Of a DNA stretch of 64,000 nt, positions 33,959-43,649 are shown in pieces (within the stretch, counting starts at the first letter, position 1; each line of letters begins with the position of its first letter). The notes under the pieces were generated by a model. The model made no database searches. It was not told where the DNA came from and saw only the letters and a program-made list of their open reading frames with translations. The translations under genes were made by a program, and so were the position numbers. The stretch comes from Methylococcales bacterium (GTDB taxonomy: Bacteria > Pseudomonadota > Gammaproteobacteria > Methylococcales > Methylomonadaceae), in NCBI GenBank assembly GCA_026399075.1, contig JAPLRR010000086.1, positions 1 through 64,000 of the forward strand, read 5' to 3'.

Positions 33959-35235
33959 CCCCCAATAACATCATCGCCAATACGATATAAATCTCCTAAT
34001 TGCCAGCCTTCTGCTATTTTCTCTTGCAATATATTTTGAGGTAATTTCTTTGCTTTAAAATGTCCTTTCGGTTGTGTCTTTTCAAAACAAATCACATCGT
34101 CAGCACAATCAGTAAAGTAATCTAGTAAATCAGGGCTATGTGTTGAAATAATAATCTGAGTTTTTTGCGAGGCTTGTTTTATCCAGTTCGCTAAAATTCC
34201 CATCCATGCGATATGCAAACTCAACTCAGGCTCATCAATCACCAATAACGACGGTAAAATAGGCGAGTGTAAAATGGTTGCCCAGCACAACATGCGCACT
34301 GTACCGTCTGACATATCATCCAAATAAAAAGGTACATCCACATCATCAAAGTACCATTGAACTGTCAGCGACATTCCCCCACTGTCTCTGGATGTTTTAA
34401 TGCGCCGCGTTGTTGGTAGCATTTCTTTCATGGCGTTATTAATACGCTCATCAAACTCAATACCGTATTTTATATGATTAATTATATTGTCTAAAACAGT
34501 TGGCAGATTTTCCCCTGACTTGGCAAGAACAACATCACTCAATCCCAGTCTCGGATTAGATCCTCGAATTTTTGACAAATCCATTTCGTTGGCATTATAA
34601 AACTGCCATTTTTTTACAGTTTCATTCAACTCATTATATATTTTATACAATGGGACTTGCTCAGGGTAAAAAGTTCCTTTTTCTGTTAATAGCTTCGGAA
34701 TTGCTAGCAAGGATAACTCATCGACTGGTACTTGTGTAAGCCTATCAAAATGCGAGCCCCTTTTATTTTTATTGTTTATAGAAACCATGCTACTTCCGCT
34801 TGCTCGGGTATGACTATGATAATAAATAAACGGGGTTTCTGATCCCTGATTAGGTCTGGTATGCTGCAAACTTTCTTCACAAATAGAAATAGTTTTGTCA
34901 ACGTAAAATACCAATAAGAGTATAATCTCACTTTGCGCATGTAAATTTGGAAATTCAAATTTCAGACTTACCTTAGCAGGTTTTTTAATACTTACATCTA
35001 AAATGTTAAATCTAAGTTTTGAAAGAGCATTTTGGAGGGTGGTAATTCCTCTACTCTCCAAATCAGGTGACGTGATTAAGCAATTTTTTAAAAACTCTAA
35101 TATAGCAACCAAATTGCTTTTACCTGATCCATTTGAACCAATTAGAATATTAAGCTTATTTAACGTGATACCTTCTTCATTAAGTAAGTTTCGATAATTT
35201 TTGGTAGTTATTTGTGAAATTATTTTATTTTCCAT
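33946..35235 (-). CDS. AAA_21 family ATPase of a two-gene defence-like unit
   Basis: This 429-residue ATPase has an SMC/OLD-like head. Walker A is IGSNGSGKSN (about 32-41), the signature region lies near DDMSDGTVRMLCWAT, Walker B is LLVIDEPELSLH, and the switch histidine is in IISTHSPDLLDYF. No long coiled coil is present, so it belongs to the short AAA_21/AAA_15 group. The gene is AT-rich. It overlaps the DUF4276 gene and stands beside the toxin-antitoxin region. Such ATPase + Toprim-like pairs serve in antiphage abortive infection (PARIS, OLD-like); this exact pair is not one I can name. Confidence 0.85.
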   Translation of the reverse strand: MENKIISQITTKNYRNLLNEEGITLNKLNILIGSNGSGKSNLVAILEFLKNCLITSPDLESRGITTLQNALSKLRFNILDVSIKKPAKVSLKFEFPNLHAQSEIILLLVFYVDKTISICEESLQHTRPNQGSETPFIYYHSHTRASGSSMVSINNKNKRGSHFDRLTQVPVDELSLLAIPKLLTEKGTFYPEQVPLYKIYNELNETVKKWQFYNANEMDLSKIRGSNPRLGLSDVVLAKSGENLPTVLDNIINHIKYGIEFDERINNAMKEMLPTTRRIKTSRDSGGMSLTVQWYFDDVDVPFYLDDMSDGTVRMLCWATILHSPILPSLLVIDEPELSLHIAWMGILANWIKQASQKTQIIISTHSPDLLDYFTDCADDVICFEKTQPKGHFKAKKLPQNILQEKIAEGWQLGDLYRIGDDVIGGWPW

Positions 35236-35291
35236 GTGTTTATTTTAATACATAAAAAGCTCGTATGGCGGTTTCTCCGATAGACCCGCGT

Positions 35292-35320
35292 TGGTTTGGT
35301 TGCAAAAAGCCGCAACTCAA
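35292..35320. repeat. Degenerate GGTTGC hairpin repeat
   Basis: TTTGGTTGCAAAAAGCCGCAACTCAACC resembles the hairpins at 1510 and 1807. It lies just downstream of thrC and may assist termination. Confidence 0.4.
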
Positions 35321-35324
35321 CCAA

Positions 35325-36404
35325 CTACAAAGTATCCAAAATCGCCCGCTTCACCGCATCCAAATTCGCTTCTATCGTCACCGGATGCGCAGCGGCGCAT
35401 TGGCTGATGGCTGTGTCGGGGTCTTTTAGGCCCATGCCTGTGAGTGTGCAAACAATAGTGCTGCCTTCGGGGATTTTGCCGCTGGCGATGTCGCGCATTG
35501 CACCTGCCAAGGAGGTGGCGGAGGCGGGTTCGCAGAAGATACCTTCTTGTTGGGACAGCAGTTTTTGCGCGGCTAAGATTTCGGCATCGGTGAATTTGTC
35601 AAACCAGCCGCCGGATTCTTGTTGTGCGGCCCAGGCGTAATCCCAGGATTGGGGGTTGCCGATACGAATGGCGGTGGCGATGGTTTCGGGGTTGTCGATT
35701 TTGTGGCCCGCTACGAATGGCGCGGCACCGGCGGCTTGGTAGCCGCACATGATGGGGCGGTTGCCGCATACGCGGTCACGGGCGTATTCGGTATAACCTT
35801 TCCAATAGGCGGTGATGTTGCCCGCATTGCCGACAGGCAGGCAGTGGTAATCGGGGGCAAAACCTAGGTCATCAACGATTTCAAAGGCAGCGGTTTTTTG
35901 CCCGTCGATGCGGTAGGGGTTGATGGAGTTGACGATGGTCACGGGTGCGTGTTCCGCCACTTCTTTAACCAATTCCATGCCTTGGTCAAAATTGCCGTTA
36001 ATTTGGATGATGGTGGCGTTATACATTAAGGTTTGCGCCAATTTGCCCAAGGCGATTTTACCGTCGGGGATTAACACAAAGGCTTTGATGCCAGCACGCG
36101 CGGCATAGGCGGCGGCAGACGCGGAGGTGTTACCTGTAGAGGCGCAAATGATGGCTTGGCTGCCTTCTTCAACGGCTTTGGTGACAGCCATGGTCATGCC
36201 CCGGTCTTTAAACGATCCGGTGGGGTTTAAACCTTCAAATTTGACGTAAATATTCACGTCTTTGCCCAGCAAGCGCGGGATGTTTTGCAGTTGGATCAGC
36301 GGCGTGTTGCCTTCGTTTAAGCTGATGATGCGGGTGCTGGCGCTAACGGGCAGACGGTCTTTATAACGGTCGATAAGGCCCGTGTAGTGTTTGTGTGTAG
36401 ACAT
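35325..36404 (-). CDS. thrC: Threonine synthase
   Basis: This PLP enzyme converts O-phosphohomoserine to threonine. The 359-residue protein is of the short type. Lys66 in PTGSFKDRGMTMAV binds PLP, the SxxGNTSAS motif follows (ICASTGNTSASAAAYAARAG), and VGNAGNITAYWKGY forms the phosphate-binding loop. It ends the apparent operon alaC-hom-thrC, seven bases after hom. No truncation. Confidence 0.97.
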   Translation of the reverse strand: MSTHKHYTGLIDRYKDRLPVSASTRIISLNEGNTPLIQLQNIPRLLGKDVNIYVKFEGLNPTGSFKDRGMTMAVTKAVEEGSQAIICASTGNTSASAAAYAARAGIKAFVLIPDGKIALGKLAQTLMYNATIIQINGNFDQGMELVKEVAEHAPVTIVNSINPYRIDGQKTAAFEIVDDLGFAPDYHCLPVGNAGNITAYWKGYTEYARDRVCGNRPIMCGYQAAGAAPFVAGHKIDNPETIATAIRIGNPQSWDYAWAAQQESGGWFDKFTDAEILAAQKLLSQQEGIFCEPASATSLAGAMRDIASGKIPEGSTIVCTLTGMGLKDPDTAISQCAAAHPVTIEANLDAVKRAILDTL

Positions 36405-36411
36405 GGTTGGT

Positions 36412-37722
36412 TTATCCCAAAGTTTCTAGGCGGATGCGGTTGACTTTTCCAGTGACGGTGTTGAGTGCTTCGATTTTTGCAATCGCGGCATTCATTTCTT
36501 TTTCTAAGGTGCGCTGGGTACGAATAATAATGGGTATGGCGGTGTCGGTGGCCGACGGTTCTTTTTGGATGATGGCTTCTATGCTGATGTGGTGGTCTGC
36601 CAAAATACGGGTGACATCCGCCAATACGCCGGGTTTGTCTTCGGCACTGAGGCGCAAATAATACGCAGTTTGAAAACAATCGGCAGTGAGCACAGGAATA
36701 TCAGCTAGGGCATTGGCTTGGAACGCCAAATGCGGGACGCGGTTTTCAGGGTCGGAGGTCAAGGCCCGCACCACATCGATGACATCGGCTACAACGGACG
36801 AGGCTGTGGGTTCTGCACCCGCACCTGCGCCGTAATATAGGGTTGCGCCGACCGCATCACCTTTGACCAACACCGCGTTCATCACGCCATTGACATTGGC
36901 AATCAAACGGCGTTCGGGGATTAAGGTGGGGTGTACGCGCAGTTCGATACCGTCGGCGGTTTTGCGGGCGATACCCAAATGTTTGATGCGGTAGCCCAGT
37001 TGTTCGGCGTATTCGACATCTAGGCGGGTAATTTGGGTGATGCCTTCGGTATAGATTTTATCGAATTGCAAAGGGATGCCAAAAGCGATGGAAGCCAATA
37101 TGGTCAGTTTGTGTCCGGCATCTATGCCTTCGACATCAAAAGTCGGGTCAGCTTCGGCATAACCTAAGGCTTGGGCTTCGGCTAGCACGTCGTTAAAATC
37201 ACGGCCTTTGTCGCGCATTTCGGTCAGGATAAAGTTGCCTGTGCCGTTAATGATGCCCGCCAGCCATTCGATTTGATTGCCGCTTAAGCCTTCGCGTATG
37301 GCTTTAATGATAGGGATGCCGCCTGCAACCGCCGCTTCAAACGCGACTATCACACCTTTTTCACTGGCTTTGGCAAAGATTTCATTACCGTGCAAGGCAA
37401 TCAAGGATTTGTTGGCAGTGACCACATGCTTGCCGTTGGCGATGGCGGTCAACACCATGTCTTTAACCGCGCCCGCACCGCCAATCAATTCCAACACAAT
37501 GTCTATGTCGGGATTGTTGATGATGCTGTAGGGGTCATCCGTCAAGATAATGCCGTCGGTGTTACAAATCCGTGGTTTTTGTAAATCTTTTGCCGAAGCA
37601 TGGGTGATGATGATCTCCCTGCCTGCACGACGGGCTATTTCCGCCGCATTGCGTTTTAAAACATTGACCGTACCGCCACCGACAGTACCCAGCCCTAACA
37701 CACCTACTTTTACCGGTTTCAA
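36412..37722 (-). CDS. hom: Homoserine dehydrogenase
   Basis: It reduces aspartate semialdehyde to homoserine. The 436-residue protein shows the NAD(P) motif VGVLGLGTVGGGTVNVL, the substrate-binding GGIPIIKAIREGLSGNQIEWLAGIINGTGNFIL and a C-terminal ACT domain (YYLRLSAEDKPGVLADVTRILADHH), a site of threonine feedback in related enzymes. It lies between alaC and thrC, giving the homoserine/threonine branch in one transcript. The start is preceded by CTGGAG. Confidence 0.97.
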   Translation of the reverse strand: MKPVKVGVLGLGTVGGGTVNVLKRNAAEIARRAGREIIITHASAKDLQKPRICNTDGIILTDDPYSIINNPDIDIVLELIGGAGAVKDMVLTAIANGKHVVTANKSLIALHGNEIFAKASEKGVIVAFEAAVAGGIPIIKAIREGLSGNQIEWLAGIINGTGNFILTEMRDKGRDFNDVLAEAQALGYAEADPTFDVEGIDAGHKLTILASIAFGIPLQFDKIYTEGITQITRLDVEYAEQLGYRIKHLGIARKTADGIELRVHPTLIPERRLIANVNGVMNAVLVKGDAVGATLYYGAGAGAEPTASSVVADVIDVVRALTSDPENRVPHLAFQANALADIPVLTADCFQTAYYLRLSAEDKPGVLADVTRILADHHISIEAIIQKEPSATDTAIPIIIRTQRTLEKEMNAAIAKIEALNTVTGKVNRIRLETLG

Positions 37723-37766
37723 ATTAAGCTCCAGTTAAAAAATTGTTGGCATCTATTAGCCTTAGG

Positions 37767-38957
37767 CTACTTTGCCGCTTGTTGGTCTTTTTTCATCATC
37801 AGGCGTATGCCACGCACGGCCTGACGGGTGCGGTGCTCGTTCTCAATCAGGCCAAACCTGACATGGTCATCGCCATATTGACCAAAACCGATGCCCGGTG
37901 CCACTGCCACTTTGGCTTCCAGCAGCAATTTTTTGGAAAACTCCAAAGAACCCATGGCAAGGTAGGCGTCAGGGATTTTTGCCCAGACAAACATGGTCGC
38001 CTTGGGCTTTTCCACCGCCCAACCCGCTGCGTTTAAGCCTTCACATAAAACATCGCGCCGTTTCCGGTACATCTCGGCAATTTCTGCCACGCAGTCTTGC
38101 GGGCCTTCCAAGGCGGCAATCGCGGCGATTTGTATCGGTGTAAACGTGCCATAATCCAGATACGATTTAATTCTGGCCAATGCGGAAACCAGCTGTTTAT
38201 TGCCGCACATAAAACCCACGCGCCAGCCAGGCATGTTGTAGCTTTTGGACATGGAGAAAAATTCCACGGCGATGTCTTTTGCGCCTTCAACCTGCAATAT
38301 CGACGGGGCGACATAGCCATCAAACACGATATCCGCATAGGCGATGTCTTGGACTACCCAAATCTTATGTTCTTTGGCTATAGCGATGATCTTTTCAAAA
38401 AAATCCAACTCCACACATTGGCTAGTAGGGTTGCCGGGAAAATTAAGGATCAGCATTTTCGGTTTGGGCCAAGAATCGACAATGGCTTTTTGCAGTTCCT
38501 CAAAAAAATCCGTGCCTTCAACCATTGGTACATGCCGTAAATCCGCACCCGCAATCACCACGCCATAAGGGTGTATGGGATAAGCAGGATTAGGCACCAG
38601 TACGATATCCCCAGGGCCTAGCGTCGCCAAAGCCAAATGCGCCAATCCTTCTTTAGAGCCGATAGTCACTATGGCTTCGGTTTCTGGGTCAAGATCCACA
38701 TCAAAACGGGTTTTATACCAGTTACAGATGGCTTTGCGTAAGCGGGGGATGCCTTTGGACACTGAATAGCGATGGGTGTCTGGCCGCAAAGTGGCCTCAA
38801 CCATTTTATCCACGATGTGTTGGGGCGTTGGTTGGTCTGGATTACCCATGCCAAAATCAATAATATCCTCGCCCGCCGCCCGCGCTTTGGCTTTTAGCTC
38901 ATTGACGATATTAAAAACGTAAGGGGGTAAACGACTAATTCTATGAAACTCTTCCAT
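37767..38957 (-). CDS. alaC: Alanine transaminase-type aminotransferase
   Basis: This class I aminotransferase has 396 residues from [18 protein letters not shown], the usual start for AlaC. The PLP lysine lies in [20 protein letters not shown], and [14 protein letters not shown] and [12 protein letters not shown] are family motifs. E. coli AlaC makes alanine from pyruvate and glutamate. Genes of this subfamily commonly stand before hom-thrC in gammaproteobacteria, as here. A longer frame begins at TTG 39008 but lacks family similarity. Some relatives were earlier annotated as aspartate aminotransferases. Confidence 0.93.
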   Translation of the reverse strand: MEEFHRISRLPPYVFNIVNELKAKARAAGEDIIDFGMGNPDQPTPQHIVDKMVEATLRPDTHRYSVSKGIPRLRKAICNWYKTRFDVDLDPETEAIVTIGSKEGLAHLALATLGPGDIVLVPNPAYPIHPYGVVIAGADLRHVPMVEGTDFFEELQKAIVDSWPKPKMLILNFPGNPTSQCVELDFFEKIIAIAKEHKIWVVQDIAYADIVFDGYVAPSILQVEGAKDIAVEFFSMSKSYNMPGWRVGFMCGNKQLVSALARIKSYLDYGTFTPIQIAAIAALEGPQDCVAEIAEMYRKRRDVLCEGLNAAGWAVEKPKATMFVWAKIPDAYLAMGSLEFSKKLLLEAKVAVAPGIGFGQYGDDHVRFGLIENEHRTRQAVRGIRLMMKKDQQAAK

Positions 38958-39342
38958 TAACAGCTCTTGAGCAACCCGTGCAGTGAGATTAAAAAACATA
39001 ACTTCCAATCAACCCTTCAAGACAGACAGGCACTGAAGGTGGGGAAGTTACAAAAATAGCTTAAATTACTGGTGTTAATTGCTTCTGTCAAATAATAGCG
39101 CGTATTTTATTCGACTGTCCGGCGGCTGGTTTTATTAGCCTCTATCCATAGGTAACTACACAAGTCAAAAAGCCCCTTCTCCTTTAGGGAGAAGATTGGG
39201 ATGAGGGGGATTTAACGACTTAATTTTGTATTCCCCTCACCCCAGCCCTCTCCCTAAGGGAGAGGGGGCTATTGCACACTGGAACATCACGTATTTATTG
39301 CTTTAAAAACCTGTGTAAATACCTATGCCTCTATCCCAGCTT
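38958..39342. other. Intergenic with paired REP elements
   Basis: About 385 bp upstream of alaC and downstream of kdsB (minus strand). The main content is the inverted pair of REP palindromes at 39171-39270. No threonine-type attenuator leader was recognised. Confidence 0.45.
39171..39270. repeat. BIME-like pair of REP palindromes
   Basis: AGCCCCTTCTCCTTTAGGGA...GATGAGGGGGA and, inverted, TTCCCCTCACCCCAGCCCTC...GAGAGGGGGCT face each other about 25 bases apart. Family shared with 10738, 10846 and 21546. Confidence 0.75.
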
Positions 39343-40113
39343 TTAACAACTTAAGGATAGAGCTTGAGTCACGCGCCGCAAGTCTTCCTCTGTATCCACC
39401 CCGGCTTCTGGGGTTTTATCCACCACTTTCACAAGAATGGCATCACCGTGCCACAAAATCCTAAGCTGTTCCAAAGCTTCAACTGACTCTAAAGGCGAGG
39501 CTTCCCAAGCACAATATCGCTTTAAAAACGCGGTACGGTACGCATAAATGCCGATATGCCGAAGATAAGGCACAGTGCCTGACGGTATTTTACTGGCTGG
39601 CGTGAAAGTGCCCCGTTCCCAAGGAATTGGCGCACGGCTAAAATACAAGGCGTAACCCGCTTTGTCCAAAACAACTTTGACGGCATTGGGGTTGGCTATT
39701 TCGGCGTGGTCGATTATTTTAGCCGCTAAGGTCGCTATTCCCGCGTGGGTTTGACTAGCCAAGGCAAGCGCGACTTCCCGGATAATTGCTGGTGGGATCA
39801 AGGGCTCATCACCTTGTAAATTGACAATGACTTCATCATCAGCCCAGCCACAAATTGCAGCAACTTCGGCTATCCGTTCCGTGCCGCTTTGATGGTCAGT
39901 TCGGGTCATCACGGCTTTGATGCCCAAATCAGAAACTGTTTGAAAAATCCTCAGATCGTCGGTGGCAACCACGACCTCTTCGGCATCCGCTTCCTTTGCC
40001 CGTTCACAGACATGGGCAATCATCGGCTTGCCAGCAATGTCCAATAAAGGTTTGCCCGGCAATCGGGTTGAGGCAAAACGGGCCGGGATGACGACTTTAA
40101 AACGCAGGCTCAT
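39343..40113 (-). CDS. kdsB: CMP-KDO synthetase
   Basis: It activates 3-deoxy-manno-octulosonate for lipopolysaccharide core assembly. The 256-residue protein has the nucleotidyltransferase start [22 protein letters not shown], then [24 protein letters not shown] and [12 protein letters not shown], all diagnostic. It is the last gene of an exbB-exbD-lpxK-(Trm112)-kdsB cluster, overlapping the Trm112-like gene by four bases. Intact. Confidence 0.97.
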   Translation of the reverse strand: MSLRFKVVIPARFASTRLPGKPLLDIAGKPMIAHVCERAKEADAEEVVVATDDLRIFQTVSDLGIKAVMTRTDHQSGTERIAEVAAICGWADDEVIVNLQGDEPLIPPAIIREVALALASQTHAGIATLAAKIIDHAEIANPNAVKVVLDKAGYALYFSRAPIPWERGTFTPASKIPSGTVPYLRHIGIYAYRTAFLKRYCAWEASPLESVEALEQLRILWHGDAILVKVVDKTPEAGVDTEEDLRRVTQALSLSC

Positions 40114-40304
40114 TGGTATAAGGCATCCGTTTCTTCACTGCTTAACGTTCTGGCCTCATCTTCCAACATCACCGGAATATCATCGCGGATAGGAAAAGCC
40201 AAGCGGTCAGCGCGGCATATCAGTTCTTGTTGCGCCTTGTTATAGCGTAGCGGGCTTTTGCACAAGGGACATGCCAAAATATCGAGTAATTTTTTGTCTA
40301 TCAT
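40110..40304 (-). CDS. Trm112 family small protein (YcaR-like)
   Basis: The 64-residue protein starts [21 protein letters not shown] and continues [12 protein letters not shown]. It is the Trm112-fold zinc-ribbon-like protein that sits between lpxK and kdsB in many gammaproteobacteria (YcaR in E. coli). One CPLC pair is present; the other zinc-binding pair is reduced (ELICRAD). Its exact function is unknown. The internal ATG was chosen over a longer frame overlapping lpxK. Confidence 0.9.
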   Translation of the reverse strand: MIDKKLLDILACPLCKSPLRYNKAQQELICRADRLAFPIRDDIPVMLEDEARTLSSEETDALYQ

Positions 40305-41287
40305 GATTTTCTCTTTAGTAAGGTTAATAATTGTTCGGCAAAATCCGCTTGCGGGACGGCTTGCACAGGCACATACCAATGCTGTGGCCCGGCAAATGGG
40401 GTGCATTTTACGGCATCTTTTTCTGTCATCAGCACGGCCAGTTGATCAGAAAACTCAATATCGTGGCGTGCAAAGGGGTAATGGTCGGGGAAGCTGTGGC
40501 AAGTACAGCTTAATCCTGCGTTGGCCAAGTGCTTAAAAAACCGCTCAGGATTTCCGATACCAGCCAGGGCGTGGCAGTTGTCAAATGCCGTTAACAGCTT
40601 TTGTTCGCCTGTGAGCAAATTAATGGCTTGGTCGCCCACCAGCTGCATGGAAAACTCATGGTCTTCTGATTTTTCACCGTTGACGACAATCAGGTCTACG
40701 CTTTGTAGCCTTTCTATCGGCTCACGCAAAGGCCCAGCCGGTAAACAGTAACCGTTGCCAAAACGCCGGTCACCATCAATCACGGCGATTTCCAGTGTCC
40801 GGCCTAGGGCATAATGTTGCAGGCCATCATCCGATAAAATCACATCACAATCGGCTTGTTCCAATAATAACTGGGCGGCGGCCACCCGAAATGGCCCCAC
40901 TACCATCGGGCAAGCGGTTTGTTTGGCAATCAATAGGGCTTCATCACCGACTTGCTGGGCATTAGAGTCATTCGTCACCCATTGCGGCCAGGAATCGGCC
41001 TGTCCCCCGTAACCACGGCTGATAATCCCGGGTTTGTAGCCTGACTCCTTTAGGAATTTGGCCATCCAAACCACTAAGGGGGTTTTGCCCGTGCCGCCGA
41101 CGGTGATATTGCCAACGACTATGACAGGCACTGCCAAGGTGTGGGTTTTTAGCACGCCGATACGGTACAGAAATTTTCTAAATCTGACCGCATCGCTGAA
41201 CAAAAACCCTAAGGGCATTAACCATACGCCAATAAACGGGTCTTTATACCAAACATCAAGCAGCCAACGGCTTATGGTTTTTTTCAT
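40301..41287 (-). CDS. lpxK: Tetraacyldisaccharide 4'-kinase
   Basis: It phosphorylates the lipid A disaccharide precursor at the inner membrane. The 328-residue protein begins with a membrane-associated hydrophobic helix and carries Walker [17 protein letters not shown], then [10 protein letters not shown] and [17 protein letters not shown], typical of LpxK. It overlaps both neighbours by four bases, a tightly coupled cluster. The length is normal. Confidence 0.97.
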   Translation of the reverse strand: MKKTISRWLLDVWYKDPFIGVWLMPLGFLFSDAVRFRKFLYRIGVLKTHTLAVPVIVVGNITVGGTGKTPLVVWMAKFLKESGYKPGIISRGYGGQADSWPQWVTNDSNAQQVGDEALLIAKQTACPMVVGPFRVAAAQLLLEQADCDVILSDDGLQHYALGRTLEIAVIDGDRRFGNGYCLPAGPLREPIERLQSVDLIVVNGEKSEDHEFSMQLVGDQAINLLTGEQKLLTAFDNCHALAGIGNPERFFKHLANAGLSCTCHSFPDHYPFARHDIEFSDQLAVLMTEKDAVKCTPFAGPQHWYVPVQAVPQADFAEQLLTLLKRKS

Positions 41288-41721
41288 TGTTGGCCCTTAG
41301 GTGCAACCGTGGTAAATGTGGCATGGGTAAAACCCACTTGGGTGGCTATATCCAACGCAGTGACCACTGCCTTTGTCGGCGTGTTTTCATCGGCATTAAT
41401 GACGAAAGGCAACGCTTTTGCTTCTTCGGCCAGTTTTCCCAATGCCTGTTTTAAACCTTCTGCGGTTTGATTGGCAACCGCGCGGGGCAAGCCTTCATCA
41501 TCTTTAAGGAAATAAGTGCCTACTGCATCAATATCTAAGGAGACAGTCTCGGGCTGGCCTTCCACGTCAGAACCTTCAGCTTGGGGCAGGTTAATCTTCA
41601 CTTCGGTGTGGCGGTTAAAGGTGGTGGACACCATAAAGAACAACAACAACACGAACAACACATCAATCATTGAAATTAAGGTGATGTCCAGCTTTTCCCT
41701 TTTTTTACGGCGAAACTTCAT
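41284..41721 (-). CDS. exbD: ExbD/TolR-type proton-channel protein
   Basis: The 145-residue protein has a short basic N-terminus (MKFRRKKREK), one membrane helix with the key Asp in ISMIDVLFVLLLFFMVSTTF, and a periplasmic domain (VSLDIDAVGTYFLKDD...). It works with the ExbB-like protein and a TonB-like partner to transmit proton-motive force; no tonB is adjacent. The placement before lpxK is a known arrangement of the second exbBD pair in gammaproteobacteria. Could equally be called TolR-like. Confidence 0.93.
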   Translation of the reverse strand: MKFRRKKREKLDITLISMIDVLFVLLLFFMVSTTFNRHTEVKINLPQAEGSDVEGQPETVSLDIDAVGTYFLKDDEGLPRAVANQTAEGLKQALGKLAEEAKALPFVINADENTPTKAVVTALDIATQVGFTHATFTTVAPKGQQ

Positions 41722-42335
41722 CAGAACGCCTCACGGTCGCCGTACATCACATCAATCAGCTTTAGGGCTTCAGATTCCATTTCAACCACATATTCATCCA
41801 CCAAGCGTTCAAAATAGCGGTGGAAAATCAAGCTAGGGATACCTACGGTCAAACCAGCGGCGGTGGTGATCAGCGCCACCGAAATACCCCCTGCCAACAC
41901 ACTGGGGTCGCCAGAACCGTGCTGCATTAACGAAGAAAAAATGTCTATCATGCCAAACACCGTGCCCAATAAGCCCAATAAGGGGCCAATGGTGGCAATC
42001 GTGCCTAGGGTATTAAGGAAACGCTCCAAATCATGCACAACCCGCTGGGCGGATTCTTCAATACATTCTTTCATCACATCCCGTCCATGGTGGCGGTTCG
42101 CTAAGCCCGCCGACAAAATGGTGCCTAAAGGCGAGCTCATCCGCAAACGCCATAACATGGCCTCGTCCAGTTTGTTTTCGCGGGACATTTTCAACACTTG
42201 GGGGACTAATTTAGGCGGCAATATTTTCGCCTTTTGCAATGACCAAAAGCGTTCAACAACGATGGCCATGGCAAGAATTGAACAGGAAATGATGGGCAGC
42301 ATCATCCAGCCGCCACTTATTAAAATTTCAAACAC
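41721..42335 (-). CDS. exbB: ExbB/TolQ/MotA-type channel protein
   Basis: The 204-residue membrane protein has a first helix at MFEILISGGWMMLPIISCSILAMAIVVERFW and two more near TLGTIATIGPLLGLLGTVFGMI and VALITTAAGLTVGIPSLIFHRYF. The glycine-rich GPLLGLLGTVFGMI and TTAAGLTVGIP are family marks. It directly abuts exbD (sharing one base), so the two are made together as the channel. Confidence 0.94.
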   Translation of the reverse strand: MFEILISGGWMMLPIISCSILAMAIVVERFWSLQKAKILPPKLVPQVLKMSRENKLDEAMLWRLRMSSPLGTILSAGLANRHHGRDVMKECIEESAQRVVHDLERFLNTLGTIATIGPLLGLLGTVFGMIDIFSSLMQHGSGDPSVLAGGISVALITTAAGLTVGIPSLIFHRYFERLVDEYVVEMESEALKLIDVMYGDREAF

Positions 42336-42379
42336 AGTTTTTCCTAATCAGAAAGTAAGGCTTAAGGCAACAGCTTAGG

Positions 42380-43600
42380 CTAAGTTTTGCATTTCGCTTT
42401 ACGCTTGGGTCTTATATTAACATTTTCCCGGCCTACCCAGATATAAGCAATCACTAAGGCCACGGCACAACAAAGCGCGGCGACCGAATACACAAACTGC
42501 GGGCCTAAAGTTTCCCAGTAATAGCCACTATATAGGCTGCCTAACATCGCCCCCATGCCAAAACTTAAGCTGCTGTACAAAGCCTGGCCTTTACCTTGAT
42601 GCTGGCCACCAAAATACAGGTGCACAAAATGGATGGCGACCACATGGACACCACCAAAAGTGGCAGCATGTAACAACTGGGCAAAAACCAAGACGCCCAG
42701 ATACTCGGGAAACCAGCCAGTGAGTAACCAGCGGGCTATCGCCAACAACAAGCTGGTCAATAAAATGGCGCGTAACGAAAACCGTTTTAACAAACGTGCC
42801 ATATAAATAAAGAGCACTATCTCCGCCAAAACACCCAAGGCCCATAGCAATCCGGTGATGGTCGCCGAATAATGGTATTGTTTTAAAAAAATCGAATAAA
42901 ACACGTAATAAGGCGCGTGGGCCATTTGCACCAAGATGTTCACCACAAAAAACGCCAGCACCTGGGGCTTTTTGATAATGGAAAACATCCCTGATTTGGC
43001 CGTCACACCCAGACTGGCTTTGGCTTCGGGGACCATCAAGGTGACTAGCCAACTTGTCATCAATAAGCCGATAATCAATAAAGGCAGCAAAGAAACCGGA
43101 TGGCTATCCAAGAGCCTGCCTATCCCTAACACGGTGGCAATAAACCCCACCGAACCCCATAACCTGATTTGACTATAGCGGTGCGACTCTTGTTTTAAAT
43201 GGAACAATGTCACCGCCTCAAACTGCGGCAGCACGGCGTTCCAAAAAAAGCTAAATGCCAAGGTAATCCAAGCAAACCAATTATAATGATGCGCCCATAA
43301 AAACCCGGCAAACACGATAGCGGCCAGTAAAGAAGCCCAGCGGATGATGGTGATGCTTTTGCCAGTGTGGTCGGCAATCCAACCCCACAATAAAGGGGCG
43401 ACCAGCTTAGTGCCCACCAACAACGCCGACAGCTGGCCAATTTCTAAAGGGCCGAAACCATTGGCTTTTAGGTACAAGCTCCAATAGGGCAATAATGCGC
43501 CTAAGGCGGCAAAATAAAAAAAATAAACCGCTGACAATCGCCAGTAGGGAACCGCGATGGGGGGTATTCCTTTTGGATCCCCTTTTGAAGATTGCTTCAT
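42380..43600 (-). CDS. MFS transporter, HcaT/PPP-like
   Basis: This 406-residue transporter has 12 predicted helices. The start (VPYWRLSAVYFFYFAALGALLPYWSLYLKANG) and ALLVGTKLVAPLLWGWIADHTGK match the MFS_1-like group that includes E. coli HcaT, a probable 3-phenylpropionate carrier. The C-terminus is very basic (RPKRKAKC). The physiological substrate is unknown. It is a separate gene upstream of exbB on the same strand with a gap of 44 bp. Confidence 0.88.
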   Translation of the reverse strand: MKQSSKGDPKGIPPIAVPYWRLSAVYFFYFAALGALLPYWSLYLKANGFGPLEIGQLSALLVGTKLVAPLLWGWIADHTGKSITIIRWASLLAAIVFAGFLWAHHYNWFAWITLAFSFFWNAVLPQFEAVTLFHLKQESHRYSQIRLWGSVGFIATVLGIGRLLDSHPVSLLPLLIIGLLMTSWLVTLMVPEAKASLGVTAKSGMFSIIKKPQVLAFFVVNILVQMAHAPYYVFYSIFLKQYHYSATITGLLWALGVLAEIVLFIYMARLLKRFSLRAILLTSLLLAIARWLLTGWFPEYLGVLVFAQLLHAATFGGVHVVAIHFVHLYFGGQHQGKGQALYSSLSFGMGAMLGSLYSGYYWETLGPQFVYSVAALCCAVALVIAYIWVGRENVNIRPKRKAKCKT

Positions 43601-43649
43601 TTAAATATGGGCAAGCCCCAAGGATTGCCCCTCTGTTTAAACAAGCGCA

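Noticed and set aside
38958-39342. Threonine attenuator or riboswitch upstream of alaC-hom-thrC
   Set aside because: No leader peptide rich in Thr/Ile codons and no antiterminator hairpins were found; only REP elements.
41630-41670. AAC-rich stretch in exbD antisense as a template repeat
   Set aside because: It is the reverse complement of a normal membrane helix (LFVLLLFFMV) and has no match to the variable regions.
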